From NCBI GenBank assembly GCA_034509735.1, contig JACGWO010000007.1, forward strand, positions 24,580,046-24,644,045: a DNA stretch of 64,000 nt. Direction: 5' to 3'. The notes under the pieces are model-generated. The model had not been told where the DNA came from and did no database searches. It saw nothing but the letters and a program-made list of their open reading frames with translations. This document shows positions 1 to 12,100 of this stretch, piece by piece. The position numbers and the translations under genes are program-made. The stretch is from Sesamum alatum (Eukaryota > Streptophyta > Magnoliopsida > Lamiales > Pedaliaceae). Numbering within the stretch: the first letter of the stretch is position 1; the number at the start of each line of letters is the position of its first letter.

Positions 1-2957
1 ACATCTGCAATGATTTGCAGGCACTGCAAAGAAGCAGAAGGCTAACCAAGGATGAGATGATCCTGAGGCTAGGCGATGGCAAGGCCGTTGCTGCGGAGGC
101 TGTAGGATCACTAGAGTTAGCCATTGTAGTCATGTTATGATTGTACTGAACGACTGTTTCTATGTACCTAGCATGATTAAAAACATTGTTTCCATCCCGG
201 TCCTTGATAAGGAGGGATATGAATTTATCATCAATAAAAACGGTTTTTTCATTATCAAAGATGGTATTTCTCATTTGCTTGGTACATTGGTCAACGGTCT
301 GTACATACTTCAACAGTCTAATTGGATTATGACTGCAGAACACAAATGAAAACGTGATGATCATAATAACGCACAGATATGGCATGCGAGGTTAGGTCAT
401 ATCTCTGAAGATAGGATAAGAAGGTTGGTGGACTCAAAGAGTCTAGAAATAGACGATTTGGACAACCTACCGACCTGCGAATCCTTTGTTGGACAAAGTA
501 CGCTAGCCAGTGGTCTGTTGGATTTAATCCATGCAGATGTCTGTGGTCCACTAAATACTCAGGCTAGAGGTGGGTACTCGTACTTCATAACCTTTACCGA
601 CGATCACTCACGGTATGGTTATGTTTACCTGATGAGGTACAAGTCTGAAGCCTTTGGAAGGTTTAAGGAATACAGACTTGAAGTAGAGAACCAAACCGGT
701 CGAAAGATCAAAGCCCTTCGGTCGGACCGAGGTGGAGAGTATTTGAGTGGTGAGTTTACTGATTATCTAAAAGAGAATGGGATTCTCTCTCAGTGGACCC
801 CTCATGGAACACCGCAGTTTAATGGTGTGTCTGAAAGGAGGAATCGGACCTTGTTGGACATGGTCCGATCCATGATGAGTTTTACCGAACTACCCCTTTC
901 CTTCTAGGGATACGCTCTTGAGACGGCAGCCAAAGTTTTGAACTTGGCGCCATCTAAAAAGGTATCCCAGACGCCATATGAGATATGGCATGGCAAGCCT
1001 GCCTCCTACAAATACTTGAAAGTGTGGGGTTGCCCCGCATATGTCAAGAGATTAGTGGGAGATAAACTGGACTCGAGGTCTAGTTTATGCAGGTTCATCG
1101 GCTATCCGAAAGAAACTGCGGGGTATTATTTCTATGATCCCTCCGAGCAAAAGGTTTTTGTCTCGCGAAACGCAGTGTTCTTGGAAAGAGGTCTTCCATC
1201 GGATAGTCGACGCGATGAGGTACTCCTTGAGGAATCAAGTGAGGTACCCCATGAGGCGGCAGTGACATCTGAGCCAGTGGTTCCCACTGATATTGTTCCA
1301 ATCCTCCGTAGGTCGGCCAGAGTATCCCATGCACCTGATAGGTATGGATTTCTGGGCCTAACCGGTCAGTTGGATAATGATCCAAAGACATACGGAGAAG
1401 CGATGTCGGACATCGATTCGGACAAGTGGCTTGAGGCCATGAAATCCGAGATGGACTCGATGGGTACAAAACATGGTTTGGACCCTAGTAGATCCACCCA
1501 AAGGGGTTAAACCCGTAGGGTGTAAATGGGTCTACAAACGTAAGCTTGGAGCTGACGGGGAGGTTACAACCTTCAAAGCCAGGCTTGTGGCGAAAGGTTA
1601 CACTCAACGATCCGGGGTCGATTTTGAGGAAACCTACTCGCCCGTAGCAATAGGCCAAGTCCATTGGGATACTGCTTGCCATAGCAGCATGGTATGACTA
1701 TGAAATATGGCAGATGGACGTGAAAACGGCCTTCCCCAACGGTTTCGTAGAGGAAGAGATCTATATGGATCAGCCGGAAGGTTTCACAACTGTTGGAGAA
1801 GAGCAGAAGGTCTGTCGTCTCCAAAGGTCCATCTATGGCCTCAAACAAGCTTCCCGAAGCTGGAACATACGTTTTGATGAAGTCATACGGGGATGTGATT
1901 TCATCAAGAACGAGTCCGATCCTTGTGTATACAAGAAGATCAGTGGGAGCTCAGTTGCGTTTCTGGTGCTTTACGTGGATGACATCTTGCTCATTGGGAA
2001 TGATGCTAAGATGTTAGGTACCACTAAAGCTTGGTTGTCAACGCAATTCTCCATGAAGGATATGGGCGAGGCATCCTACATCCTTGGCATCAAGATCTAC
2101 AGGGATAGATCTAAAAGGATGTTAGGAATGGCCCAGTCCACGTACATTGAGAAAGTCTTGAAGAGATTCAAGATGTAGAACTCAAAACGAGGATTCGTTC
2201 CAATGAGACATGGAATTAAGTTATCCAAGAAGCAGTCTCCTAAGACTGATGAGGAGCTTAAAAGGATGTTGGACATCCCCTATGCTTCAGCCGTAGGCAG
2301 CATACAGTATGCTGTTCAATGCACTAGATCTGATGTGGCTTTCGCTTTGAGCGTAACAAGTCGATATCAGTCGTGTGCCAGGGAGGCACACTGGAGTGCA
2401 GTCAAGACTATCCTGAAGTACCTAAAAAGGACTAAGGACATGTTCTTGATGTACGGCGGTGGAGAGTTGATACTGGAAGGCTATAGCGACGCTAGCTTCC
2501 AGTCGGATGACGATGATGCCAAGTCTCAGTCTGGTTATGTGTTCAGACTTAATGGTGGCGTGGTCGCTTGGAAGAGTTCCAAGCAGGCTACCACGGCGGA
2601 CTCCACCACAGAGTCTGAATCATAGCAGCTTCGGAAGCTGCTAAGGAGGCGGTTTGGATGAAGAGCTATATCCAAGAGTTAGGTGTAGTACCTAGCATCG
2701 TTGAGCCAGTGGTTATCTTCTGCGATAACAACGGGGCTATAGCGCAAGCAAAGGAACCGAGATCTCATCACCGATCCAAGCATATTCTTAGACGCTACCA
2801 TCTGCCCCGAGAGATGGTTAGTAGGGGTGACGTTCGGATGGACCGAGTCAGCTCCGCAGAAAACATAGCAGATCCACTTACTAAGCCCATGTCGCAAGTT
2901 GCCCATACTCAGCATCTGGATAAGATGAGTTTGAGGTCAATGGGTGATTGGCTTTAG
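1..2957 (+). pseudogene. Broken copia gag-pol, family A (GAG-pre-integrase to RNase H)
   Basis: Recognisable segments in order are the tail of protease, GAG-pre-integrase with LWHARLGHIS-like residues (about 375-410), the integrase core with HADVCGP and the D-35-E motif ending NGVSERRNRT (about 530-850), RT with QMDVKTAF (about 1710) and YVDD (about 1972-1985), and RNase H with DASFQSDDDDAKS (about 2490) and FCDNNGA (about 2720). Against the intact ORF at 59878-63930 I see a frameshift near 125, a stop at 347-349, an in-frame loss of about 10 codons near 480 that removes a CxxC half-site of the integrase zinc finger, a TAG replacing a Trp codon at 905-907, frameshifts near 1470, 1650-1700 and 2625-2658, and a TAG at 2176-2178. 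It cannot make a full polyprotein. The protein sequence is clearly more diverged from the family B copies than they are from each other. Confidence 0.93.
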
Positions 2958-2960
2958 GTC

Positions 2961-2971
2961 AGGTGGGAGAT
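2961..2971 (+). other. Polypurine tract before the 3' LTR
   Basis: The purine-rich AGGTGGGAGA lies immediately before the LTR start TGTTAGAATAGG. This is where plus-strand priming is expected in copia elements. The same GTGGGAGATT context precedes the 3' LTRs at 26017 (minus strand) and 63947. Confidence 0.85.
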
Positions 2972-5207
2972 TGTTAGAATAGGTGACCAGAAAGCCAACA
3001 GGTTTGGCGATTTGTAACCTATTATACAACTCGATGTAAATGTAATATTATTATGTGATGAATAAGATGAGTATTCGTCACCAATGGTACCTTCTTTGTT
3101 GCGCTCATCTTACATTTGTTAAAATGGTGTTTAACTTATATCGCAACAAAACCCACAGACCATGGATAACAACTCGTGCAGTTGGGCCACGCATTGGATG
3201 GTGGTCATGAAACCAACTGATTAAGAGTTGGGTCTGAAACGTTCCAAGTCGAGGACCTCGAGACAGGGCATCGAGAGTCCTATTGAGACTTGCGTCAAGA
3301 GTCGTGTTCATTAGATGAGTGCCGTGTTTCATCGGCGACAGGCGTGGGACGCCTACACGATCTTGATGGGTTGGTCGACTGGGGTCGAGCCGACTGGACT
3401 GACTCGCAGGGATCATCATATGAAAGCCTTGCAGGCTTGGTCGGTATGATTGGTTTTCCCCGGTTCCGATAGTACGGGAGTAATCCTCAGACTTGAGGAA
3501 TCATGGCAGTCGCGTGCACAGGACGGCTGTATCTTGGATCTGGCGAGAGGTAATCATTCTGTAAGATGATTATCATAAGCCTTGTCCAGTGCAGTCGGAA
3601 TGTGTAGCGAGGACGGTGGATTCCAAGAAGGGGATCCGTCCCTGTCAGTATGTGACAGAGGTATCTCCTATGCACTCGGAGACACGTTCATGCTGTTTGA
3701 AGCTGTGGCCACAGTGGTTGGTCGAACAGGGAATGGTTTCCTGTGTCGACGCAATGAAGCATACGTGGTCTCGAGTATTAAGCATAGATGCCTAGTCAAG
3801 GATGGGAACCGACGCCCAATTCCATACCCTAGACTAAGGCCGGGAGCCGGGAGACGGTAGACGGAAGGATCGTACCCGTACGGAATCGGCGCCTAAATGT
3901 TCACGCCAATTCACCTAGTCTCTAGTGCCATGGACCGTTGCTAGACGGCCACCCATGGTAACGGGCCCCTGTGGGACACGGGCCCAAGTCTAGCTGAGGG
4001 TGAACCTAAAGGGTCACACACAAATCACCGAGGAGGTTGAGAGATCGACTTGGAGTCAATCTCGAAGGATAAAATAAGTAATTGGATTACTTAAGGGAAA
4101 GTCCATTGGATGGACGGGCCGATATTGTATCGGGCTTTCATTTAATCGGTAAATTGGATTTTCGATTAAATATGGAAAGTTGAGATGTTGAGACGTTGGA
4201 TCTTTTAATTGGATTAAAAGATCAACGGGAATAATTTAAGTGGACATTAAATTGGATTTAATATTGGGTTCGTCGTAATTGGATTACGATAAAACCCGGT
4301 CCGTTAAATTATACCCGAGAGGAGAAATAATTCCTAATTTGGAATGGGAAGAAGTTGGACTTCTTTCCTTAATTAAACATGGCCTACACACTCCCTTGGA
4401 GGAAGCAAAATCAGCCATGTTTCATGCTAGGTGGTATGTTGACTTATCTCTTTTGGAAAGAGACAAATCAACTCCAATCAAGCTCTTCCCTTTTGGTATG
4501 ATTTGATCATACCATAAATTTTGGTAGGCTTGATTGAAGAATTGATGGTGATTTATTGGAATGAATCTAGACATCCTTTGATGAACCTAGACACATTCCA
4601 ATAATCACATTAATTATGTATATATATTAGAATATACAACACCAAGCATAAGTGATTCATTATTCATCTTTTTCTAGGAAAAAGAGAAGACAAAAATTCT
4701 CTCCTCTCTCTCAATTTTCGTGCTCTCTCCCTCTCTTACACTTGTGTTCTTCACTTGATTTTGAATCAAGAAGAAGAACAAAGTAGGTTTAAGAGAACAC
4801 TAATTCATAGTGTTCTTCTCTTAAACCGATTCCTTCCTAAACCCGTTCTTTTCTAGCAAGAAGAACGTGTGTTTCTTCCAGTGTGGTGTGGATCACCTTT
4901 GGAGAATCCATACGTTTGGATTTCGTGAGCATTCCGGAGAAGGAACAACGCTAGTAGCCGGGAAGCATACGCTAAACAATCAAAGGTAACGGTTTGTTAC
5001 GCTTTGATTGATTTTATTTATATATCTATGCCCTATGTGTTTAAATATATGTTTGCAATTTTTACACATCCTACATCGAACGCCCGGTTGAGAACCCAAG
5101 GGTACACCCCTTGGAATTCGCGTATTTTGAATTTGATTTAAAGTTAAGCACAATTTCTCGCTTCCTCGCTTCCGCTCGCGCTCCCGGGCGGATCCGCTTG
5201 TCCTTCA
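2972..5207 (+). repeat. 3' LTR, family A (2236 bp)
   Basis: It starts TGTTAGAATAGGTGACC and ends in TTGTCCTTCA, so it has the expected TG...CA ends. It aligns along its whole length with the minus-strand LTR at 6938-9164 and the split solo LTR at 23752-24014/34338-36314. Over the first 230 bases the copy at 6938-9164 differs by roughly 6-7% by eye, so the two are unlikely to be LTRs of a single recent insertion. A TATATATAT run near 4619, followed by a pyrimidine-rich stretch around 4692-4740, is a plausible core promoter. The palindrome CTGTGGCCACAG lies at 3703-3714. Confidence 0.92.
4619..4627 (+). promoter_or_regulatory. Candidate TATA box of the family A LTR
   Basis: TATATATAT is followed about 70 bases later by a CT-rich tract (around 4692-4740), the usual order for plant LTR promoters. 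The equivalent site in the split solo LTR has grown into a TA microsatellite at 34662-34684. Assignment is by position and composition only. Confidence 0.4.
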
Positions 5208-6937
5208 TGATGGTAATATTATTGTTCAAGTTGAAGACTTGGTCTTTTAGTCTTTAACCCTCCCACTATTTATACGAAAGTCCGCCACTCTCGACCGGAG
5301 TTTTGGGAAACCATTTCCTAGTGGGCTTGGGATCCACAAGCGTAATCTCCATGCCCGCTTTTACGATTCACATTAAGGAGACCTCGTGGGAGATATCCAA
5401 TATCATTCTCACCAATGAGATTTCCAAGATATTTTGCCTCACCTATTCGCATGGTTTCGAGGACTCCAAGCGAACCATGTTACTCAGTGTTGGGCCCGAC
5501 CCATCAACCAAATCATGCCTCAAACTGTCGCCCCCCACGACTCGTGAGACAGGAAAACAGCGAGCGCAGTCTTTTTGTTCACAACAATGGTGCAGCTTTC
5601 CCCTAGTCCAAGTGTGCCAGGACTCGTGAGACCACACTTGGGTAGTGGTAGCTTCCTCACCACATTGCTGTGGATGGAAGGCTCGGACAGACCAAAATAC
5701 CATTTTGATCCAAGTCCATTCTGGGCCTAATATTTAATTTGGTCCAACCAAATGAGAGTTTAAGTGTGACCGAGACCTCATCACATTATGGTGTTTTAGC
5801 ATACATAAATATCCAATATTTAAAGCGATAAATAAATACGCCGCATGCATAAAACATAGCATACCCCTGTTAGGATGATCACAAGCCCAACCTATGCGAC
5901 CCACTGAGCCCGCAGTGAGTCTATGGTCTGTCTAGGGTGGTCCTAAATTATTATAATAATAATATAGCCATTGTCATTCCAATGGGCCTTGAAGTGCTTC
6001 TTGTTTCACGCCTTGATGTTCCTCCTTGGGGTCTCCGACTCCAATTGCTTGTTAAAATTAAAACCTCACCAATCCTATCTAGTCTCATTACAACTGAAAG
6101 TATACATTGGTAATAAAGAAAACAAGCCTTAACATCATGAAGCTAATAATACAGGAGATGATTGTCCCGAAAACAAGAGGCACGCAGGCTCCACCAAACA
6201 GAAAATAAATGATTATACATTCATCCATAAATAAGGTCTAGGGCGCTTGTGATCATCCCATGTTGATTCCATCAACTCATATAACATAATTATTCCAAAT
6301 AATCATGCATAAATACCAATGGATATTCCAAATACCCAAGTGATGTCCAACATCACAAATGCATAAACATACAAATAATATGTAAAATTCAAATTTCAAA
6401 TTTAATGGACATTTTAAATAATGCATCCAATGCATGTATTAATCCCAAATTAATTAAGAAAATTTAATTCAAGGAATAATCAAATTATTCTAAAATTCAA
6501 AAATGCAAAATTAATATATTTTCATAATATTGTGCAGAAAAATACAAAAAATCAAATTTTCCGAAAAAAGTCGAAAAACTGCACAAAACGGCCCAGCCGT
6601 TGTGCTGGCCGGCCGGCTGCGCGCACAGGGCAGCGCGCGCGTAGGCGCCTGCCTGCGCGCGGCCACTGCCGTTCCGATCAAATTTTTTTTTTTTTTGTTT
6701 TTCAAAACTGTTTCAGCACAATAACAATAATATTATTCTAAAAATAAGCATGCAATTTTAGATCCAATCTAACAAAATAAAGCATGCCAAAAGTCCATTA
6801 AATCCAAACAATTGAATTATCATCTTACTCATATATTTATACAATCTAACATGCCAATAAAGCCATTTAAAAGCAAGTGGATCATGCCAAACACATAGAT
6901 CTATGCCCCTTACATCGAACCGGGCTCTGATACCACT
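5208..6937 (-). other. Untranslated leader of family A copia (partial)
   Basis: There is no gag start in this stretch. It is homologous in parts to the leaders at 30085-32387 and 57492-59877: the CCTCCCACTATTTATACGA motif near 5260, a pair of ACTCGTGAGAC motifs at about 5541 and 5623, and the region with GACCCACTGAGCCCGCAGTG near 5900. A short GC-rich stretch with GCGCGC runs lies at about 6587-6675; in family B the equivalent block is six to seven times longer. The rest is AT-rich without recognisable genes. Confidence 0.8.
6920..6935 (-). other. Primer-binding site (initiator-Met tRNA)
   Basis: On the minus strand TGGTATCAGAGCCCGG lies two bases inside the LTR end. TGGTATCAGAGC is the classic plant copia primer-binding site, complementary to the 3' end of initiator-Met tRNA. 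Confidence 0.9.
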
Positions 6938-9164
6938 TGAAGGACAAGCGGATCCACCCGGGAGCGCGAGCGGAAGCGAGAAAACGAGGAAATAGTGCGT
7001 AAATTTAAATCTAATTTAAATAAACGAATCCCAAGGGGTGTACCCTTGGGTGCTCAACCGGGCGTTCGATGTAGGATGTGTAAATATTAGAAACATATAT
7101 TTAAACACATAGGGCATAGATGTATATTAAATCAATCAAAGCGTAGTAAAACCGTTACCTTTGATTGTTTAGTGTATGCTCCCGGCTACTAGCGTTGTTC
7201 CTTCTCCGAAATGCTCACGAAATCCAAACGTATGGATTCTCCAAAGGTGATCCACACCACACCGGAAGAAACACACGTTCTTCTTGCTAGAAAAGAACAG
7301 GTTTAAGAAGGAATCGGTTTAAGAGAAGAACACTATGAATTAGTGCTCTCTTAAACTTACTTTGTTCTTCTTCTTGATTCAAAATCAAGTGAAAAACACA
7401 AGTGTAGGAGAGGGAGAGAGGGCCGAGAGTTGAGAGAGAGGAGAGGGATTTTTTTTTCTCTTTTTCCTAGAAAAAGATGAATAATGAATCACTTATGCTT
7501 GGTGTTGTATATTCTAATATATATACATAATTAATGTGATTATTGGAATGTGTCTAGGTTCATCCAAGGATGTCTAGATTCATTCCAATCAATCACCATC
7601 AATTCTTCAATCAAGCCTACAATAATTTATGGTATGATCAAATCATACCAAAAGGGAAGAGCTTGATTGGAGTTGATCTGTCTCTTTCCAAAAGAGATAA
7701 GTCAACATACCACCTAGCATGAAATATGGCTGATTTTGCTTCCTCCAAGGGAGCATGTCGGCCATGTTTAATTAAGGGAAGAAGTCCAACTTCTTCCTAT
7801 TCCAAAATAGGAATTATTTCTCCTCTCAGGTATAATGTAACGGACCGGGTTTTATCGTAATCAAATTATGAAAAACCTAATATTAAATCTAATTTAATGT
7901 CCAGTTAAATTATTCTCGTTGATCTTTTAATCCAATTAAAAGATCCAACGTCTCAACGTCTCAACTTTCCATATTTACTCGAACACCCAATTTACCAATT
8001 AAATGAAAGCCCGATACAATATCGGCCCATCCATCCAATGGACTTTCCCTTAAGTAATCCAATTACTTATTTATCCTTCGAGATTGACTCCAAGTCGATC
8101 TCTCAACCTCCTCAGTGATTTGTGTGTGACCCTTTAGGTTTACCCTCAGCTAGACTTGGGCCCGTGTCCCACAAGGGCCCGTTACCATGGGTGGCCATCT
8201 AGCAACGGTCCATGGCACTAGAGAATAGGTGAATTGGCGTGAACATTTAGGCGCCGATTCCGTACGGGTACGATCCTTCCATCTACCGTCTCCCGGCCAT
8301 AGTCTGGGGTATGGAATTGGGCGTCGGTTCCCATCCTTGACTAGGCATCTATGTTTAATACTCGAGACCACGTATGCTTCATTGCGTCGACACAGGAAAC
8401 CATTCCCTGTTCGACCAACAACTGTGGCCACAGCTTTAAACAGCATGAACGTGTCTCCGAGTGCATAGGAGATACCTCTATCACATACTGACAGGGGACG
8501 GATCCTCTTCTTGGAATCCACCGTCCTCGCTACACATTCCGACTGCACTGGATAAGGCTTATGATAATCATCTTACAGAATGATTACCTCTCGCCAGATC
8601 CAAGATACAGCTGTCATGTCCACGCGACTGCCATGATCCCTCAAGTCTGAGGATTACTCCCGTACTATCAGAACCGGGAAAACCAATCATACCGACAAGG
8701 CCTCCAAGGTTTCCATATGATGATCCCCCCGAGTCAGTCCAGTCGGCTCGACCCCAGTCGACCAACCCATCAAGATCGTGTAGGCGTCCCACGCCTGTCG
8801 CCGATGAAACACGACACTCATCTAATGAACACGACTCTTGACGCAAGTCTCAATAGGAATCTCGATGCCCTATCTCGAGGCCCTCGACTTGGAACGTTTC
8901 AGACCCAACTCTTAATCAGTTGGTCTCATGACCACCATCCAATGCGTGGCCCAACTGCACGAGTTGTTATCCATGATCTGTAGGCTTTGTTGCGATATAA
9001 GTTAAACACCATTTTAACAAATGTGAAATGAGCGCAACAAAGTAAGCACCAGAAGTGATAAATACTCACTTTATTCATCACATAATAATATTACATTTAC
9101 ATCGAGTTGTATAATAGGTTACAAATCGCCAAAACTATTGGTTTTCTGGTCGCCTATTCTAACA
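6938..9164 (-). repeat. 5' LTR, family A (2227 bp)
   Basis: On the minus strand it starts TGTTAGAATAGGCGACC and ends TTGTCCTTCA. It is in inverted orientation to the LTR at 2972-5207, with 1.73 kb between them. A 132-residue open frame at 8150-8548 (minus) is only partly preserved in the other family A LTRs and is not called as a gene. The palindrome CTGTGGCCACAG is at 8422-8433. Confidence 0.92.
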
Positions 9165-12100
9165 CCTTCATAATAAATCGTACGTCCGGATACATGCCTA
9201 ATACTCAACACATTCGTAGGAAACATCTCGTGCTTTTGGTCCTTATCATTGACTGATAGATGACTCATTTTTGGCTATAAATATATTCGTATTGACTCTA
9301 ATAATCAATATTAAAGCAACTCTTCGATTATATGATTAGGACTCCATCTTATTCAAAAAAAAACTACACTAGGACTACATCTCAAACACTCTTTCGAGCC
9401 ATGGACACAGCTTTATACCTTTGCGCAACGACAAACTCCATTAAACAAGTTTAGACACTAATGCACTTTTATCTTTGCAATATCAAGGGTTTGGAGAACC
9501 TTCATAATCCATCTTACGTCCGGATACATGCTTAATACTCAACACAATCATAGGAAACACCTTGTGCTTTCTGTCCTTATCATGGACTGATAAATGACTC
9601 ATTTTTTGCTATAAATATATTCGTATTGAGTCTAATAATCAATATTGAAGCCAATCTTCGAATATACGTCTAGGACTCCATCTTATTCAACATAAAAATA
9701 CAGTAGGACTTCATGTAGAACACTTTTTTGAGCCATGGACTCAGCTTTGTACCTTTGCGCAACGACAAATTCCTTTAAACAAATTTAGACACTAATTCAC
9801 TTTTATGTTTGCCATATCGAGGGCTTGGAGAACCTTCATAATCAATCGTACATCCGGATACATGTCTATACTCAACACAATCGTAGGAAACACCTTGTGT
9901 TATCACTCCTTATCATTGACTGATAGATGACTCATTTTTTTCTATAAATATATTCGTATTGACTCTAATAATCAATATTAAAGCCATTCTTTGATTATAC
10001 GACTAGGACGTCATCATATTCAACATAAAAATGCACTAGGACTACATTTAAAACACTCTTTCGAGCCATGGACTCAGCTAGGTACCTTTTCGCAACGACA
10101 AACTCGTTTAAACAAGTTTAGACACTAATGCACTTCATCGTTGTCATATCGAGGGCTTGGAGAACCATCATAATCAATCGTACGTTCGGATACAAGCCTA
10201 ATACACAACAAAATCATAGGAAACACCTTGTTTTATCAGTCCTTATCATTGACTGATAGATGACTCATTTTTTGCTATAAATATATTCATATTGATTCCA
10301 ATAATCAATATTAAAGCCACTCTACGATTATACAACTAGGACACCATCTTATTCAACATAAAAATGCACAAGGACTAAATTTAGAACACTTTTCAAGCCA
10401 TGAAATCAGCTTTGTAACTTTTCGCGATGAGAAACTCCTTTAAACAAGTTTAGACACTAATGCACTTTATCTTTGTCATATCGAGAGCTTGGAGAACCTT
10501 CATAATTAATCGTACTCTGGATACATGCCTATTACTCAACAGTATCGAAGGAAACACCTTGTGCTTTCAGTCCTTATGATTGACTGATAGATGACTCATT
10601 TTTGGTTTTAAATATATTCGTATGGACTCTAATAATCAATATTAAAGCCATTCTTCGATTATATGACTAGGAAGCCATCTTCTTCAAGACAAAAATGCAT
10701 TAGGACTACATTTAAAACACTCTTTCGAGCCATGGATTCAGCTTTGTACCTTTTCGCAACGACAAACTCCTTTAAACAAGTTTACACACTAATGTACTTT
10801 ATCTTTATCATATCGAGGGCTTGGAGAACCTTCATAATCAATCGTACGTCTGGATACATGCCTAAAACTGAAGACAATCATAGGAAACACATTGTGCTTG
10901 AAGTCCTTATCATTGACTGATAGATGACTCCTTTTGGGCTATAAATATATTCGTATTGACTCTAATAATCAATATTAAAGCTACTCTGAGATTATATGAC
11001 AAGGACTCCATGTTATTCAACATTAAAATGCACTAGGACTACATCTAGTACACTCTTTTGAGCCATGGACTCATTTTTGTACCGTTGCGCAAAGACAAAC
11101 TCCTTTAAGCAAATTTAGACACTAATGCAGTTTTATCTATGCCGTATCGAGGGCTTGGAGAACCTTCATAATAAATCGTACGTCTGGATAAATGTCTAAT
11201 ACTCAACACAATCATAGGAAATACCTTGTGCTTTCAGTCCTTATCATTGACTGATAGATGACTCATTTTTGGCTATAAATATATTTGTATTGACTCTAAT
11301 AATCAATATTAAAGCCACTTCGATTATATGACTAGGACTCCATCTATTCAACATAAAAATGCACTAGGACTACATCTAGAACACTCTTTCGAGCCATGGA
11401 CTCAGCTTTGTACCTTTGTGCAACGACAAACTCCTTCAAACAAGTTTACACACTAATGCATTAATATCTTTGTCACATCGAGGGCTTGGAGAACCTTCAT
11501 AATCAATCGTACGTCCGGATACATGCCTAATACTCAACACAATCGTAGGAAACAGCTTATGCTTTCGGACCTTATCATTGACTGATAGATGACTCATTTT
11601 TTGCTATAAATATATTCGTATTGAGTCTAATAATAAATATTAAAGCCCTCTTCGATTATATGACTAGGACTCCATCTTATTCAACTTAAAAATGCAATAG
11701 GACTACATCTAGAACACTCTTTTGAGCCATGGACTCGGCTTTCTACCCTTGCGCAACGACAAACTCCTTTTAACAAGTTTAGACACTAAAACATTTTTAT
11801 CTTTGCCATAACGATGGCTTGGAGAACCTTCATAATCAATCGTACGTCCAGATACATGCCTAATACTCAACACAATTGTAGGAAACACCTTGTGCTTTCA
11901 GTCCTTACCATTGACGGATAGATGACTCATTTTTGGCAATAAATATATTTGTATTGAGTCTAATAATCAATATTGAAGCCACTCTTCGATTATACGACTA
12001 GAACTCCATCTTATTCAACATATAAATGCACTAGGACTACATCTAGAACACTCTTTCAAGTCATGGACTCAGCTTTGTACCTTTGCGCAAAAACAAACTC

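Larger units (their letters stand above)
1..5207 (+). mobile_element. Decayed Ty1/copia element, family A, 3' part only
   Basis: The window opens inside the internal region of a copia element, just after the protease active site, and runs through integrase, reverse transcriptase and RNase H remnants, a polypurine tract and a complete 3' LTR ending at 5207. Its 5' LTR, leader and gag would lie left of the window. The 3' LTR belongs to the same family (A) as the LTRs at 6938-9164 and 23752-36314. Directly after 5207 the sequence becomes leader of a second family A element in the opposite orientation. The simplest reading is that this element inserted into that leader; the five bases after the LTR, TGATG, would then be its target duplication. 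The partner copy is outside the window, so this cannot be confirmed here. Confidence 0.9.
5208..9164 (-). mobile_element. 5' end of a second family A copia element, interrupted
   Basis: Read on the minus strand this is a full 5' LTR (9164 to 6938), a tRNA-iMet primer-binding site, and about 1.7 kb of untranslated leader, stopping at 5208 against the 3' LTR of the plus-strand element. The gag-pol and 3' LTR would be left of the window if element 1 is nested in it. The outer edge at 9164/9165 abuts the satellite; CCTTC at 9165-9169 is the expected target duplication but its partner is not visible. Confidence 0.85.

Noticed and set aside
8150..8548. 132-codon open frame inside the family A LTR, with relatives at 3582-3860 and 35299-35520
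   Set aside because: The frame is broken or shortened in the other LTRs, it has no recognisable domain, and the LTR is promoter and terminator sequence.
2972..9164. A single autointegrated element with inverted LTRs
   Set aside because: The two LTRs differ by several percent over the part compared, which fits two separate elements, one nested in the other, better than one cDNA. Not fully excluded because the left flank is outside the window.
10663..10920. Possible promoters from the CTATAAATATATTCG motif in every satellite monomer
   Set aside because: TATA-like AT-rich sequence alone is weak evidence, and no transcript or downstream gene is visible.
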